The position numbers and the translations under genes were made by a program. Shown here one piece after another: positions 48,887 to 58,612 of a stretch of DNA of 64,000 nucleotides. Numbering within the stretch: the stretch's first letter is position 1; each line of letters opens with the position of its first letter. Under the pieces are notes generated by a model. The model had not been told where the DNA came from and did not search any database. It saw only the letters and a list, made by a program, of their open reading frames with translations. The DNA comes from an uncultured Myxococcales bacterium. GTDB taxonomy: Bacteria > Myxococcota_A > Polyangia > Polyangiales > Polyangiaceae. The stretch is taken from assembly GCA_937949945.1 (NCBI GenBank), contig CALFEQ010000032.1:62001-126000 (forward strand). The letters are read 5' to 3'.

Positions 48887-49645
48887 ATGGCAGGGAATAC
48901 GCCTCCCCCGCGCGGGATCCGCGCTCTGCGATCGGCGTCGTCCATCGCCGCGCTCGTCGGCGTGATGACGCTCCCCGTCACGGCCGCGGCCGACATCTAC
49001 CAGTACGTCGACGCCGACGGCGTCATCCATTTCACGAGCGTCAAGCCGTCCGCCCCGAACGCGAAGCTCTATCTGAAGAGCGACCCGAAGCCCGCGTCGG
49101 GTGCGCCGCGGCCCGGCGTCGTCCCTCAGGCGCCGCAGGACAAGAGCATCGAGCGCTTCACCCGCTACGACGAGTACATCCGGCAGGCGGCGGCGCTCTA
49201 TCAGATCCCGGAGGCGCTCATCCGCGCCATCATCAAGGTGGAGAGCGACTACGACCCGCGGGCGGTCAGCTACGCCGGCGCGCGCGGTCTCATGCAGCTC
49301 ATGCCCGAGACCGCCGAGCTCCTCGGCGTGCGCGACATCCACGACCCGCGCGAGAACATCTTCGGCGGCGTGCGGTACCTCCGCGTGCTCGCGAACATGT
49401 TCAACGGCGATCTCGACTTCACGATCGCCGCGTACAACGCGGGCCAGAACGCGGTCATCCAGCACCGCGGGATCCCGCCGTACGCGCAGACGCGCGAGTA
49501 CGTCGTGAAGGTGAACAAGTTCTATCGCCGCTACCGCACGATCCCCGATCCGGTCGAGGCGAGCCTGCCGCCGCCGGAGCCGGGGACCGTTCCCGCGCGG
49601 CAGGCTGCTGCCCAGGGACGGGCGATCGTCGTGCACGCGCCGTAG
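48887..49645 (+). CDS. Lytic transglycosylase with DUF4124 domain
   Basis: 252 residues. A signal peptide ends near VTAAA. DUF4124 (DIYQYVDADGVIHFT) precedes the transglycosylase domain: IIKVESDYD with catalytic Glu119, then SYAGARGLMQLMPETA and AYNAGQNAV. It cleaves peptidoglycan glycan strands to anhydro products in the periplasm. The start after a 39-base upstream in-frame stretch was chosen so the signal peptide is normal. The C-terminus is Pro/Ala-rich. The Cys-rich lipoprotein gene converges from the right. Confidence 0.93.
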   Translation: MAGNTPPPRGIRALRSASSIAALVGVMTLPVTAAADIYQYVDADGVIHFTSVKPSAPNAKLYLKSDPKPASGAPRPGVVPQAPQDKSIERFTRYDEYIRQAAALYQIPEALIRAIIKVESDYDPRAVSYAGARGLMQLMPETAELLGVRDIHDPRENIFGGVRYLRVLANMFNGDLDFTIAAYNAGQNAVIQHRGIPPYAQTREYVVKVNKFYRRYRTIPDPVEASLPPPEPGTVPARQAAAQGRAIVVHAP

Positions 49646-49664
49646 AGCCGCCGTCGTCGCTCGG

Positions 49665-50378
49665 TCACAAGAGCACCGACAGCCAAGCCCCGAGGCACGC
49701 CTCGACGTCCTTGCAGGTGTCTTGGGCGATGCAGGTCCTCCCGCCGGCCAAGACGTCGTCGCGGAGCCAGCCTCCGAGCTCGTTGAACATCGCGCGCTCT
49801 TCCTTCGTGCACGCCGAGATCCCGCACTTGGCTCCCCACCCGTCGCAGAGCTCGTCGCCGAAGGTCGTCGACGGCGGCACGCACTCGCTCGGGTGGACGT
49901 TGCACGGCGCGGCCGCGAGACAGTCGTAGGACGTCGCGGCCTCTGCTCGCGTGACCTTCGCAATCTCCGCGCACTTCGACTTCGAGCTCCCGTCGGCCGA
50001 CGTCTCGCCACGGCAGCGATCGAGATGGTCGTAGTAGCGAATGCACGCCGCCTCGACGATCGGGGCGGCTTCGGGGAGCTCGACGCGATAGCCCTCCTCG
50101 ACGCACTTCGCGCGCTCGTCGTCCGTACACGCGCGGCTCGGCGAGCAGCTCCGCTCGCACGCACGACTCGCATTGCACGAGTAGGAGGCGTTGATGCAGG
50201 CTTCGAGACACCGGTTACAGGCCTGGATGTCCAGCTCCGCGCGCTCGTCGCACTTCGTTTTGGTGCAGGTCTTCTCGACGCGCATCGTGGAGTAGGCGTA
50301 CTGTTCCGACGAGGAGCAACCGAGAACGCTCGCGAGGAAGAGCGCCGAGACGGTGATGGCGAGCTTCGAGGTCGTCAT
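49665..50378 (-). CDS. Cys-rich lipoprotein of unknown function
   Basis: 237 residues. The signal ends ASVLGC. The mature domain has about 22 Cys in pairs (TCTKTKCDE, ACNRCLEACI, SCNASRACERSC, PCNVHPSEC, CGISACTKEE), a layout found in many uncharacterised myxobacterial proteins. It is similar in style to the lipoproteins at 12.7 and 13.5 kb but not recognisably homologous. No enzymatic motif. Confidence 0.82.
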   Translation of the reverse strand: MTTSKLAITVSALFLASVLGCSSSEQYAYSTMRVEKTCTKTKCDERAELDIQACNRCLEACINASYSCNASRACERSCSPSRACTDDERAKCVEEGYRVELPEAAPIVEAACIRYYDHLDRCRGETSADGSSKSKCAEIAKVTRAEAATSYDCLAAAPCNVHPSECVPPSTTFGDELCDGWGAKCGISACTKEERAMFNELGGWLRDDVLAGGRTCIAQDTCKDVEACLGAWLSVLL

Positions 50379-50483
50379 GGTGATGCTCCGGTCGGCCGCC
50401 TCGCCGAGAAGTTGCGTACATTCGTCACGAGCCCGCACGACCGTCCGTTTCGCCCGTGGAGAGCCTGAGATAGACCTGAAGAC

Positions 50484-51536
50484 ATGAGGCTCCGCTCCTT
50501 CCGTCACTACGTCGCGGCGGCGCTGGGCCTCCTCTTCGGGGCGCCCGCGTCCGCTCACCCTCCGCGCCTCGAGGTGCAGGCCGTCGCGGCCACCGGGTCG
50601 ATGCCGAAAGGGGTGACGATCTCGCCGGACGGCAAGCGCGCGTACGTCACGAACTTCGGCCAGGCGAACCTCAAGAACGTCTTCGTCTACGACGCCGAGA
50701 CGCTCACGCACGAGGCGACGATCGACGTGCCCGGCAACGTCGTGGAGAGCGTGCTCTCCCGCGACGGCAAGACGCTCTACGCCTCGAACTTCCTGCGCAA
50801 CAGCGTGCAGTTCATCGACCTCGAGACCCGCAAGGTCACGCGCGAGATACCCGTGGGCGAGCACCCGAAGATCCTCGTGCTCTCCACCGACGGCACGTGG
50901 CTGTTCGCCGCCAACTGGTCGGGGCAGTCGGTCTCGCAGATCGACGTCGCGAAGGGGAAGGTCGTGCGGACGCTCCGGACGACGGGCAAGAACCCGCGCG
51001 GGATGGCGAGCACCCGCGCGGGCGTGCTCTACGCCGCCAACTTCAACGGAGCCTCGATCGACGTCTTCCGCGGGCCGGACATGAAGGACCGGCACACGCT
51101 GTCGGCGTGCCCGATCCCGCGACATCTCGCGCTCTCACCCGACGACAGGCTCCTCTTCGTCTCCTGCTTCCACGACTCGATGCTCCACGCGATCGACGTC
51201 GCCACCGAGAAGGTGGTGCACGCGCTGCACGTCGGCAGCTCGCCGAAGTCGATCGAGGTCTCGCGCGACGGGCGCTGGGTCTGGTCCGCCGACTACGGCA
51301 AGGAGACGAACAGCGTCTCCGTCGTGGACACCGACGATTGGACCGCCCGCGTCTACCGCGTACCCGGGATGGACCGCGGGTCGGGGCTCGCGGTCTTCCC
51401 CGACGGCAAGCGCGCCCTGGTGACGGGGTGGTACGACGAGCACGTGTACCTCGTCGGCTTCGAGGGCACGGGCGGGGATCCCGCGGCCGCTCGCGCGAAG
51501 ATCGAGGGCTGGATCCGCCGCCGTCCGCATCCCTGA
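50484..51536 (+). CDS. YVTN/YncE-type beta-propeller secreted protein
   Basis: 350 residues with a signal peptide ending in PASAHP. Repeated blades of the form GVTISPDGKRAYVTNFG, VLSRDGKTLYASNF, LSTDGTWLFAANW and ALSPDDRLLFVSCF make a seven-bladed propeller like YncE. Such propellers usually bind other molecules and rarely catalyse. The gene is followed by a hairpin and the NAD genes, but a functional link is not visible. Confidence 0.85.
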   Translation: MRLRSFRHYVAAALGLLFGAPASAHPPRLEVQAVAATGSMPKGVTISPDGKRAYVTNFGQANLKNVFVYDAETLTHEATIDVPGNVVESVLSRDGKTLYASNFLRNSVQFIDLETRKVTREIPVGEHPKILVLSTDGTWLFAANWSGQSVSQIDVAKGKVVRTLRTTGKNPRGMASTRAGVLYAANFNGASIDVFRGPDMKDRHTLSACPIPRHLALSPDDRLLFVSCFHDSMLHAIDVATEKVVHALHVGSSPKSIEVSRDGRWVWSADYGKETNSVSVVDTDDWTARVYRVPGMDRGSGLAVFPDGKRALVTGWYDEHVYLVGFEGTGGDPAAARAKIEGWIRRRPHP

Positions 51537-51595
51537 CCGGACGAGGACGTGCGGTCGTCCGATCGGAAGGGACGCTCGAAGGGGTGCAGTCGATC

Positions 51596-51622
51596 GAGAA
51601 AGAGTCTTTGACACTTTTTCTC
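51596..51622. promoter_or_regulatory. 10-bp stem hairpin upstream of pncB
   Basis: GAGAAAGAGT (51596-51605) and ACTTTTTCTC (51613-51622) pair over ten positions with one G-U and a seven-base loop (CTTTGAC). It is AT-rich against its surroundings, has no T tail, and lies 35 bp before the pncB ATG. It could be an operator for a NAD repressor or a leader hairpin; as a terminator of the propeller gene it would be weak. Confidence 0.45.
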
Positions 51623-51656
51623 TCGGCACCATGTTCCCCGGCATAGGATTCGACCA

Positions 51657-53084
51657 ATGACGCTCCCGACGCTCGGCATCGACGCCTACCAGCTCACCAC
51701 GCTGCTCACCCACGCCGACGAGGGGCGGCTCGATCAGGAAGTGACGATGTCGTTCTTCTTCCGCCGGATGCCGAAGAACCGGCGGTTCGTCCTCTTCTCC
51801 GGGCTGCGCAGGATCCTCGAGCACGCCGCGCAGATGGCGATCGACGGCTCCGAGATCGCCGCGCTGGAGAAGCACCCCACGATCGGGCCGGTGCTCCGCG
51901 CGCGGCCGGCGGTGCTCGAGAGGTTCCGGTCGCTCCGCGGCTTCCAGGGATCCATCGACGCGATGCTCGAGGGCTCCGTCGCTTTCGCGGGGCCTGCGTC
52001 ACGCACGGACGGATCGCCGCTCGTCGTCGGCGGAGCGCCGCTCTCGATCTACACGCCCCTGCTCCAGGTGCGGACGGACCTCTTGCGCGCGAAGCTGATC
52101 GAGACGCCCTGGCTCGGGTTCGTCAATCACATGTCGATGGTCGCCTCGAAGGCGGCGCGCGTGGTCCTGGCCGCGGGCGGCAAGGGCGTGATGGAGTTCG
52201 GGCAGCGGCGGACGCACCCGTCCGCGGCGCTCGACGCGACGTGGGCCGCGTGGGTCGCGGGCGTGACGGCGACGTCGAACGTCGCGGCATGGGCGCGGTG
52301 GGGGATCCCCTGCACGGGGAGGATGGACCACTTCGCGGTGCAAGCCGCCGAGCGGCCCGGTGTGTCGCGCGAGCAGACCGAGCGCGAGCTCTTCGCCGCG
52401 TACGCGCGCACGTTCGAGGGATTTCCGACGACGATGCTCGTCGACACCTACGACACCGAGCGCGGGCTTCGTCACGCGGTCGAGGCGACGGGCGGGAAGC
52501 TCGCGTCCGTCCGCATCGACTCGAACGTCACGCCCGAGACGATCGTCCGGGCGAGACGGATCCTCGCGGAGCTCGGCTCGCCGCAGACCAAGATCTACGT
52601 CTCGGACGGCCTCGACGAGCAGCGCGTGGCCGAGCTGCGCGAGGTGGCGGACGGCTTCGGCGTCGGCGAGAACGTCGTCTGCTCGCCGGACGCGGCCGCC
52701 GGCATCGGCGCCGTCGCCAAGCTCGTCGTCAACGGGTACGGAGCGATCACGATGAAGGTCGCGAAGGGCACGGGCAAGACGACGCTCCCCGGCGAGCTCC
52801 AGGTGTGGCGCTTCTCCGATCACGACCTCGTCGCGCTCGCGAGCGAGCCGGCCCCGAGCGGCGGCGCACGCGCGATGCTCCAGCCGGTCTGGCGCGACGC
52901 GGCGCCGGTCGCCGAGACCGACGCCCGGGCCGACCTCGAGGCCGCTCGGGCTCGGGCGCGCGACGAGATCGGCGCGCTCCCCGACGAGCTCCGGCGGATC
53001 GACCCGGGCGGCGCGGAGCGCAAGCTGGTCGCCTCGGACGCGCTCGTCGGCGAGATCGAGCGTCTTGTCGCCGAGGCGCGCTGA
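51657..53084 (+). CDS. pncB: Nicotinate phosphoribosyltransferase
   Basis: 475 residues. DAYQLTT at the N-terminus, TSNVAAWARWGIPCTGRMDHFA, LVDTYDTERG, VRIDSNVTP and KIYVSDGLDE are the conserved barrel motifs of this enzyme, which makes nicotinate mononucleotide from nicotinate and PRPP with ATP. The length is typical for the longer bacterial form. nadE follows 110 bp downstream on the same strand, so salvage and final amidation are probably coexpressed. Confidence 0.93.
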   Translation: MTLPTLGIDAYQLTTLLTHADEGRLDQEVTMSFFFRRMPKNRRFVLFSGLRRILEHAAQMAIDGSEIAALEKHPTIGPVLRARPAVLERFRSLRGFQGSIDAMLEGSVAFAGPASRTDGSPLVVGGAPLSIYTPLLQVRTDLLRAKLIETPWLGFVNHMSMVASKAARVVLAAGGKGVMEFGQRRTHPSAALDATWAAWVAGVTATSNVAAWARWGIPCTGRMDHFAVQAAERPGVSREQTERELFAAYARTFEGFPTTMLVDTYDTERGLRHAVEATGGKLASVRIDSNVTPETIVRARRILAELGSPQTKIYVSDGLDEQRVAELREVADGFGVGENVVCSPDAAAGIGAVAKLVVNGYGAITMKVAKGTGKTTLPGELQVWRFSDHDLVALASEPAPSGGARAMLQPVWRDAAPVAETDARADLEAARARARDEIGALPDELRRIDPGGAERKLVASDALVGEIERLVAEAR

Positions 53085-53194
53085 AGCCTAGGGTCAAGGC
53101 AGGCGACAAGCGCGAAACACCAAGGGAAGGCTCGGGAGTTGCCCCACGAGCGAGAGAGCGTACTCGCGCGATCCGGCTCTGCATCGAGGAAGAA

Positions 53195-55099
53195 ATGAGG
53201 CTCATCCGCATCGCGATCGCGAACGTCAACACCACCGTCGGCGCCGTCCGCTCCAACGTCGATCGCGCGATCGCGCTCGCGAAGGAGGCCGCCGAAGACC
53301 GCGCCACCATCGTCGCGTTCCCCGAGCAGCTCGTCGCGGGCTACGCTCCGGAGGATCTCGTCCAGTGGCGCGCCTTCATCGACGCGCAGTGGAACGAGCT
53401 CGGGCGCTTCGCCGCCGAGACGAAGGATTTCGGCGCCGTCTTCACCCTCGGGCTCACCGTCGCGCGTGGCTCGCACCTCTACAACGCGGCGGCCGTGGTC
53501 CACCGCGGGAAGGTGCTCGGGCTCGTCCCGAAGGAGAAGCTCCCGACGTACAACGTCTTCTACGAGGCGCGCGTCTTCGCGGGCGGAAAGCCGGGGCTCG
53601 TCGACGAGGTGCGCGGGGTGCCCTTCGGAGACCTCGTCTTCGACTTCGACTTCGGCACGCTCGCCGTGGAGGTCTGCGAGGACATCTGGTCGCCGGACGG
53701 TCCGATGCGGCGCCGGTCGTATGCGGGGGCCGAGGTCGTCGTGAACATCTCCGCGTCGCCGTATCGCCTCGGCGTCGTCTCGACCCGACGCGAGATGATC
53801 GCGACGCGCGCCGCCGACAACCAGTGCACGGTCGTCTACACGAACCTCGTCGGGGCGAACGACGGACTCGTCTTCGACGGCGGCGGCTACGTCGCGCAGA
53901 ACGGCCGCCTCGTCCTCGACGCGCCTCGCTTCAAGGAGGGCGTCGCGGCGGTGAACGTCGACCTCGATCGCACGCGTCGCCTCCGGACCGAGAACACGAC
54001 GTGGCGCGCCGATCAGGAGACGTTCGCCGCCACCGCTCCGCGCATCGAGCGCGTGAAGGCGACGGAGCCGACGACGTCGCGCGAGGGCCTCGTCTATCCG
54101 ATTCCCCTGAACCGGAGCTTCTTCCTCCCCGGAGATCCGCCGAAGAAGACGCCGCGCGAGGAGTTCTGCGAGGACCTCCTCGACGCGCTCGCGCTCGGCG
54201 TCGGCGACTACTTCGAGAAGATCGGCGCCTTCAAGACGATTGGCGTCGCGCTCTCCGGCGGGCGCGACAGTCTGCTCTGCCTCTACATCGCCCGTCGCTG
54301 GATCCACATGCGCTTCGGTCACCTCGGGCCCGAGGCGGAGAAGGCGAAGGCGCACGAAATCCTCCGCGCGTTCTTCATGCCCTCGCGCTACTCGTCGAAG
54401 GAGACGCAGGCCGCCGCCGCGCAGGCGGCCGCCGACCTCGACGCGCCGTTCGCGGTCGTGCCGATCGACGACGCCTTCGAGCAGGAGCTCGCCGCCGTGG
54501 AGAAGATGCTCCAGCCGGGCGAGACGCTCGGCTCGATGGCGCGGCAGAACGTGCAGGCACGCATTCGCAGCGAGCGCATGTGGACGTGGACGAACTCCGC
54601 GAGCGGGCTGTTCCTCCAGACGAGCAACATGAGCGAGAAGGCCGTCGGCTACACGACGATCGGCGGCGACATGGAGGGCGCGCTCAGCGTGATCGCGAAC
54701 GTCCCGAAGACGGTCGTGAACTACCTCCTCGACTACCTCCTCGAGAAGACCGGGATGCCCGGCATCGCGCTCACGTTGAAGAAGCCCGCCTCGGCGGAGC
54801 TCGCCGAGAACCAAGAGGACGAGAAGGAGCTCATGCCGTTCCCGGTCCTCGACGCGTGCTTCGCGCTCTACGCGGGCGAGAAGATGTCGCCGAGCGAGGT
54901 GCGCGAGGTCCTCGTCACGATGTTCCCCGAGTACGAGCGCGCGAAGGTCGAGGCGTGGGTGGCGCGCTTCGCGCGTCTCTTCACGCAGTCGATCTACAAG
55001 TGGGTGCAGACGCCGCTCTGTCTGCACGTCGGCAACCTCGATCTCGATCGCGAGCGCGCTCTGCAGCTGCCCGTCGTCCAGCGGACCGAGTGGGGCTGA
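53195..55099 (+). CDS. nadE: Glutamine-dependent NAD synthetase
   Basis: 634 residues. The N-terminal nitrilase-type glutaminase (1-280) has Glu44 (FPEQL), Lys115 (PKEKLPTY) and Cys161 (VEVCEDIW), giving ammonia from glutamine. The C-terminal ATP pyrophosphatase domain has the P-loop SGGRDS and the QTSNMSEK and TTIGGDMEG regions. It turns deamido-NAD into NAD. AGGA lies close before the ATG. The frame is open 950 bp upstream, but the Met used begins the first strand directly. Partner of pncB. Confidence 0.96.
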   Translation: MRLIRIAIANVNTTVGAVRSNVDRAIALAKEAAEDRATIVAFPEQLVAGYAPEDLVQWRAFIDAQWNELGRFAAETKDFGAVFTLGLTVARGSHLYNAAAVVHRGKVLGLVPKEKLPTYNVFYEARVFAGGKPGLVDEVRGVPFGDLVFDFDFGTLAVEVCEDIWSPDGPMRRRSYAGAEVVVNISASPYRLGVVSTRREMIATRAADNQCTVVYTNLVGANDGLVFDGGGYVAQNGRLVLDAPRFKEGVAAVNVDLDRTRRLRTENTTWRADQETFAATAPRIERVKATEPTTSREGLVYPIPLNRSFFLPGDPPKKTPREEFCEDLLDALALGVGDYFEKIGAFKTIGVALSGGRDSLLCLYIARRWIHMRFGHLGPEAEKAKAHEILRAFFMPSRYSSKETQAAAAQAAADLDAPFAVVPIDDAFEQELAAVEKMLQPGETLGSMARQNVQARIRSERMWTWTNSASGLFLQTSNMSEKAVGYTTIGGDMEGALSVIANVPKTVVNYLLDYLLEKTGMPGIALTLKKPASAELAENQEDEKELMPFPVLDACFALYAGEKMSPSEVREVLVTMFPEYERAKVEAWVARFARLFTQSIYKWVQTPLCLHVGNLDLDRERALQLPVVQRTEWG

Positions 55100-55468
55100 A
55101 GGACCGCACGATTCGAGCAACGGCGCTGCGCGATTCGGCGAGCGCGTTCTCACGATTCGCGCACCGCCGTCGGGCGATCCGACGTGTGCGCACGGATCAC
55201 GAGCGATCTCGCGGACGTAAATTGGATCGCTGACGACCCACGTGCGGCGCCGAAATCATCAATGATGCCGATGACATAAATGGATCGTCTCGTGTCGATT
55301 TCGCCTTGACCGAGGTGTGCCCGGACATCATACCAAGTGGCGTCGGGTGGGGTCTTGTAGGCGGTGACGGGGGAGGAACCTCTCCGCGCGTTCGATCCCG
55401 CGTGCGTCGCGTCGTGCGCTCACGACGCGGTCGTCACCTCGTGCCTTTTCCTTCCTCAGGGGTAAGTC
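55100..55468. other. 369-bp region before a lipoprotein gene
   Basis: No gene is supported. The middle (55210-55290) is AT-richer and holds ATCATCAATGAT (55255-55266, palindromic) and two similar TAAATTGGATCG/TAAATGGATCG boxes at about 55218 and 55277, which could bind a regulator. The ribosome site AGGGG precedes the ATG at 55469. Confidence 0.45.
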
Positions 55469-56329
55469 ATGAAGCTCTCCTTCTCTCTTCTTGCCGTCTT
55501 GGTTTCGGTTCCCTTCGCCGTGGCTTGCACCGCGGCCGCCGGCGACGACGCCGAGGTCACCGAGCAGGAGTCGAACGCCGCGAGCATCACGCCGGGCAGC
55601 TTCAAGCTCTATCAGGCGCCGAACTTCGTTCCGAACCCGCGTTGCGACGTCCACACGAAGCTCGAGCTCACGGCGGACGGCAAAGCGAAGGCGCACCTCG
55701 AAGAGGCCGTCGACGGCTTCTGCCAGATCGCCGTGGCGCGCAACCCGCGCGACTACGAGCTCACGCTCTCGAGCACCTCTTGCGGATCGCGCGTCTACAC
55801 GGGCGGCTTCATCCGCGGCATCGAGAGCTGGTCGATCAAGATCACCGATCACCGCACGCGTCTCTGCCGGGACGTCGTGCCCGCGCAGATCGTCGTCGAG
55901 GAGACGAAGGACGGCCCGCTCGGTCCGATCAGCACCACGCGCTACAGCAGCGACGCCGACACGAAGCCTGCCGACGGAGAGACGCTGACGGTCGAGGGCC
56001 AGCTCGCGAGCGTGATGGGCATCGGCGGCGAGAGCACCGGTCATGCCGTGCAGACGCCGGACGGTCTCTACGAGCTCTTGCTCGACCCGGGCGAGAAGAA
56101 TCAGTTCGTCGACGGCAAGAAGGCGCGTGTGAAGGGGAAGCTCACGTTGCTGTCCGGCGTGGAGACGCGGGACCGCCGCGCGATCGACGTCGAGGAGATG
56201 CTCGTCTGCCCGAACCCTGGCTACGTGAACTGCATGCCTCGCTTGGGCGGGCGCCTTTCGAACCTCTGCGCCCCTGCGAACCGCGAGTGGGTGAGCGCGA
56301 ACTGCGAGGGGATCGAGTACCTCGACTGA
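55469..56329 (+). CDS. Lipoprotein of unknown function
   Basis: 286 residues with a clear lipoprotein signal (PFAVAC). The mature part has a few cysteines (NPRCDVH, GFCQIA, TSCGSR, RLCRD) and a beta-rich appearance with KLELTADGK, YELTLSS, SWSIKITDHR. The C-terminus contains VCPNPGYVNC and LCAPANREWVSANC. It does not match a family I recognise. AGGGG gives a good ribosome site. Confidence 0.8.
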   Translation: MKLSFSLLAVLVSVPFAVACTAAAGDDAEVTEQESNAASITPGSFKLYQAPNFVPNPRCDVHTKLELTADGKAKAHLEEAVDGFCQIAVARNPRDYELTLSSTSCGSRVYTGGFIRGIESWSIKITDHRTRLCRDVVPAQIVVEETKDGPLGPISTTRYSSDADTKPADGETLTVEGQLASVMGIGGESTGHAVQTPDGLYELLLDPGEKNQFVDGKKARVKGKLTLLSGVETRDRRAIDVEEMLVCPNPGYVNCMPRLGGRLSNLCAPANREWVSANCEGIEYLD

Positions 56330-56429
56330 TCGCATCCGACGGCGCAGGAGGATCGCCTTGCGCGTCGCCACGTGAAGGTGGAATGCTGAAGTCTGCGTCG
56401 CACGATGGTGCGTGCGTCGCGGACGTATC

Positions 56430-57500
56430 ATGGCAGGCGGTCCTCCACTCGAGCGCAGCAAGCCCGGCCGCGTGTTCGGCGCCGGGATCCTCCTCGCCCT
56501 CTTCGTCGGCTGCAGTCTCACCGACCTCGACGAGTTCCAGAGCGGCGGCCAAGTGACCGACGACGCCGGCACCAGTCAGGGCGACGGTCAGGCCGACAGG
56601 AACACGGGCGGCGAGACCCCCGAGGAGGAGGAAGAAGAGGGAGGGCCGTCGTGTGGCGAGAACAGGTATTGCGCGGTCGCCCCGCCGTCCGGGTGGTCGT
56701 TCGTCGCCATAAAGGCCGGCGAAGCGAGCCCTTGTCCGTCGGGATACAGCGACGGCGTCGATCTCGTGGAGATCGCCTCGCCGCCGTCCGGATCGGGCTC
56801 GACGCTTCTCTGCGGATGCACGTGCGGTGAGCCCGTCGGCACCCCGAGCTGCACCACCGGGACCGCACGACTCGAGAAATTCCCCACCTTCGTGTGCATC
56901 GCCGGAGCGGTCACGTCGTTCTCGTCTGCGTGCACGACGGTGAACCTCAATCTCGCGAGCAGCTTCGTGCGCGTGGGGCCGCTCGCCCCGACGCAGGTCG
57001 CCTGTACGAGCACGGTGCAGAACGAGAAGCCGCCCCCGGTCGAGACGAACTCCGTCCGGTCGTGCGCGCTCGTCGAGGCGCGCACCGAAGGGTGCTCCGC
57101 GGACCGGCGCTGCATCGATGCCCCGAGCGACGGCTATCGCCTCTGCGTGGCCCGCCCGCAGCGGAACGCCCTCTGCCCGAGGGGCTACTCGAGGCGGCGC
57201 GCGCTCGGAGCGGCCGTCGAGGACACGCGCAAGTGCGAATCGTGCCGCTGCGAGACCACGGACACGTGCACGAACGCTCGCGTCCGGCTCCACGGCTCGT
57301 CGGATTGCGAGGACACGCCGAAAGAGATCCTCGCCGACGGTAGCTGCAAGAACCCGGACACGAGCAGCAGCTACGTCGCCGCGCGATACGTCGCGGACCG
57401 CGTCCCCGGCACGTGCAAGGCAGTGGACGAGGTGATCTCGGGCAGCGTCTCGCTGACCGAGGAGATCACCGTCTGCTGTCCGTCCGGCGCCGGCGACTGA
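56430..57500 (+). CDS. Cys-rich lipoprotein with acidic linker
   Basis: 356 residues. The signal ends LFVGC; an earlier GTG at 56412 is possible. Residues 50-75 are an acidic low-complexity linker (EEEEEEGG). The body has about 24 Cys, with CGCTCGEP and CESCRCETTDTC forming tight clusters and the ending EITVCCPSG. The repeating SG..CP.GYS phrasing suggests two related halves. No enzymatic motif; unknown. It converges with the HTTM gene. Confidence 0.78.
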   Translation: MAGGPPLERSKPGRVFGAGILLALFVGCSLTDLDEFQSGGQVTDDAGTSQGDGQADRNTGGETPEEEEEEGGPSCGENRYCAVAPPSGWSFVAIKAGEASPCPSGYSDGVDLVEIASPPSGSGSTLLCGCTCGEPVGTPSCTTGTARLEKFPTFVCIAGAVTSFSSACTTVNLNLASSFVRVGPLAPTQVACTSTVQNEKPPPVETNSVRSCALVEARTEGCSADRRCIDAPSDGYRLCVARPQRNALCPRGYSRRRALGAAVEDTRKCESCRCETTDTCTNARVRLHGSSDCEDTPKEILADGSCKNPDTSSSYVAARYVADRVPGTCKAVDEVISGSVSLTEEITVCCPSGAGD

Positions 57501-57510
57501 CGGCGGCGCC

Positions 57511-58611
57511 TCACCCGCGCGTCGTGAGATCGCCTCGCTTCGTGAAGCTCGCCAGGAGAGCGACCGGAGCCCAGAGCGGGAAGAGGAGCGGCAGGCATCG
57601 CGTCAGCATCGCGAAGGCGCGGATGCCGGTCGACCTTTCGCCGTCCCGCCGGATCACGACGACGGAGTGGCCGCGCTGATCGTCCGGCTCCCACGGCTCG
57701 ACCTCGAACCGCGCGAACCAGTCGAGGGCCGGGACGATGGTGCCCGCGAGCTTGCCCGAGAACCTCGACGGGTCGAAGCGGAGCGTGCGCGTGCGGCAGT
57801 CGGGCGTGACGAAGACGCCGTACATCGCGAGCGTGAGGACCGTGAACGTCTCCACCTTCGACGTGACCTGGATCGCGACGTGGAACCAGAGCCCCCACCA
57901 GAGCGCCACGACGCGCGTCGAGCGGATCCACAAGGCGGCGCAGATGGCGAGCTCGGTCATGATCGCGGCCTTCGACATCGCGCTCGCCACGTCGACCCGA
58001 GCGAGGAGCTCCACCAGCTCGCGCGGCACGCCCTTTTCGATCGCGAGGTGGGCGTGTCGCGCGATCCTGTCGGCGAGGACGAGCCCGTCGCGCCAGTCGG
58101 GATCGAGGAGCTTCGATCCCCCGGACGCCAAGTAGACGAGCGACACCTGGAGCTGCGCGAGGCGGACTCCCCAGAACGGGCCGCGGCGCGGCAATAGGAC
58201 GGACGGCTCCGTCGCTCTCCACGATCGATCGCACGGCGTCAGCGAGAGCAAGAGCGCGTAGCAGTAGAGGGCGTAGCGGTTGTGGTGGAACTGGTTGCGA
58301 TCGCAGAGCAGGAGCCAGAGCCCGAAGGCGGCGCTCAGCGCGAGCGCGGGTCTCGCCCATACGCCTATCGCGACCATCACCGCGAGGCACACCCGCGCGG
58401 CCAGGACGACGGCGTACACCCGATGCGACGGCACGAGCGCCTCGGGCACGATCGGCGTGTGGAACGCGTCGCCGAAGTACCCGACCGTCGCGAGCTCCTG
58501 CGCGGCGGAGAGCGCGTGCCATCCGAGCAGCACGCCGATCACGGCGCGGACGGTGCCGAGCACGTATCCGTCGGCGATCTCGTCGCGGAAACGGGCGAGC
58601 GCGGAGACCAA
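57511..58611 (-). CDS. HTTM-domain membrane protein
   Basis: 366 residues from a TTG start lying one base past the upstream gene's stop. Several transmembrane helices and the DRNQFHHNRYALYCY segment followed by LQVSLVYLASGGSKL fit HTTM, the membrane domain of vitamin K-dependent gamma-carboxylase relatives found in many bacteria without carboxylase partners. Its task in bacteria is not established. Coupled to the preceding single-TM protein; the pair is probably one functional unit. Confidence 0.82.
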   Translation of the reverse strand: MVSALARFRDEIADGYVLGTVRAVIGVLLGWHALSAAQELATVGYFGDAFHTPIVPEALVPSHRVYAVVLAARVCLAVMVAIGVWARPALALSAAFGLWLLLCDRNQFHHNRYALYCYALLLSLTPCDRSWRATEPSVLLPRRGPFWGVRLAQLQVSLVYLASGGSKLLDPDWRDGLVLADRIARHAHLAIEKGVPRELVELLARVDVASAMSKAAIMTELAICAALWIRSTRVVALWWGLWFHVAIQVTSKVETFTVLTLAMYGVFVTPDCRTRTLRFDPSRFSGKLAGTIVPALDWFARFEVEPWEPDDQRGHSVVVIRRDGERSTGIRAFAMLTRCLPLLFPLWAPVALLASFTKRGDLTTRG

Positions 58612-58612
58612 C

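Noticed and set aside
51608..51649. TTGACA..TAGGAT promoter before pncB
   Set aside because: The two boxes are 30 bp apart, too far for a sigma-70 promoter, and TTGACA overlaps the hairpin loop.
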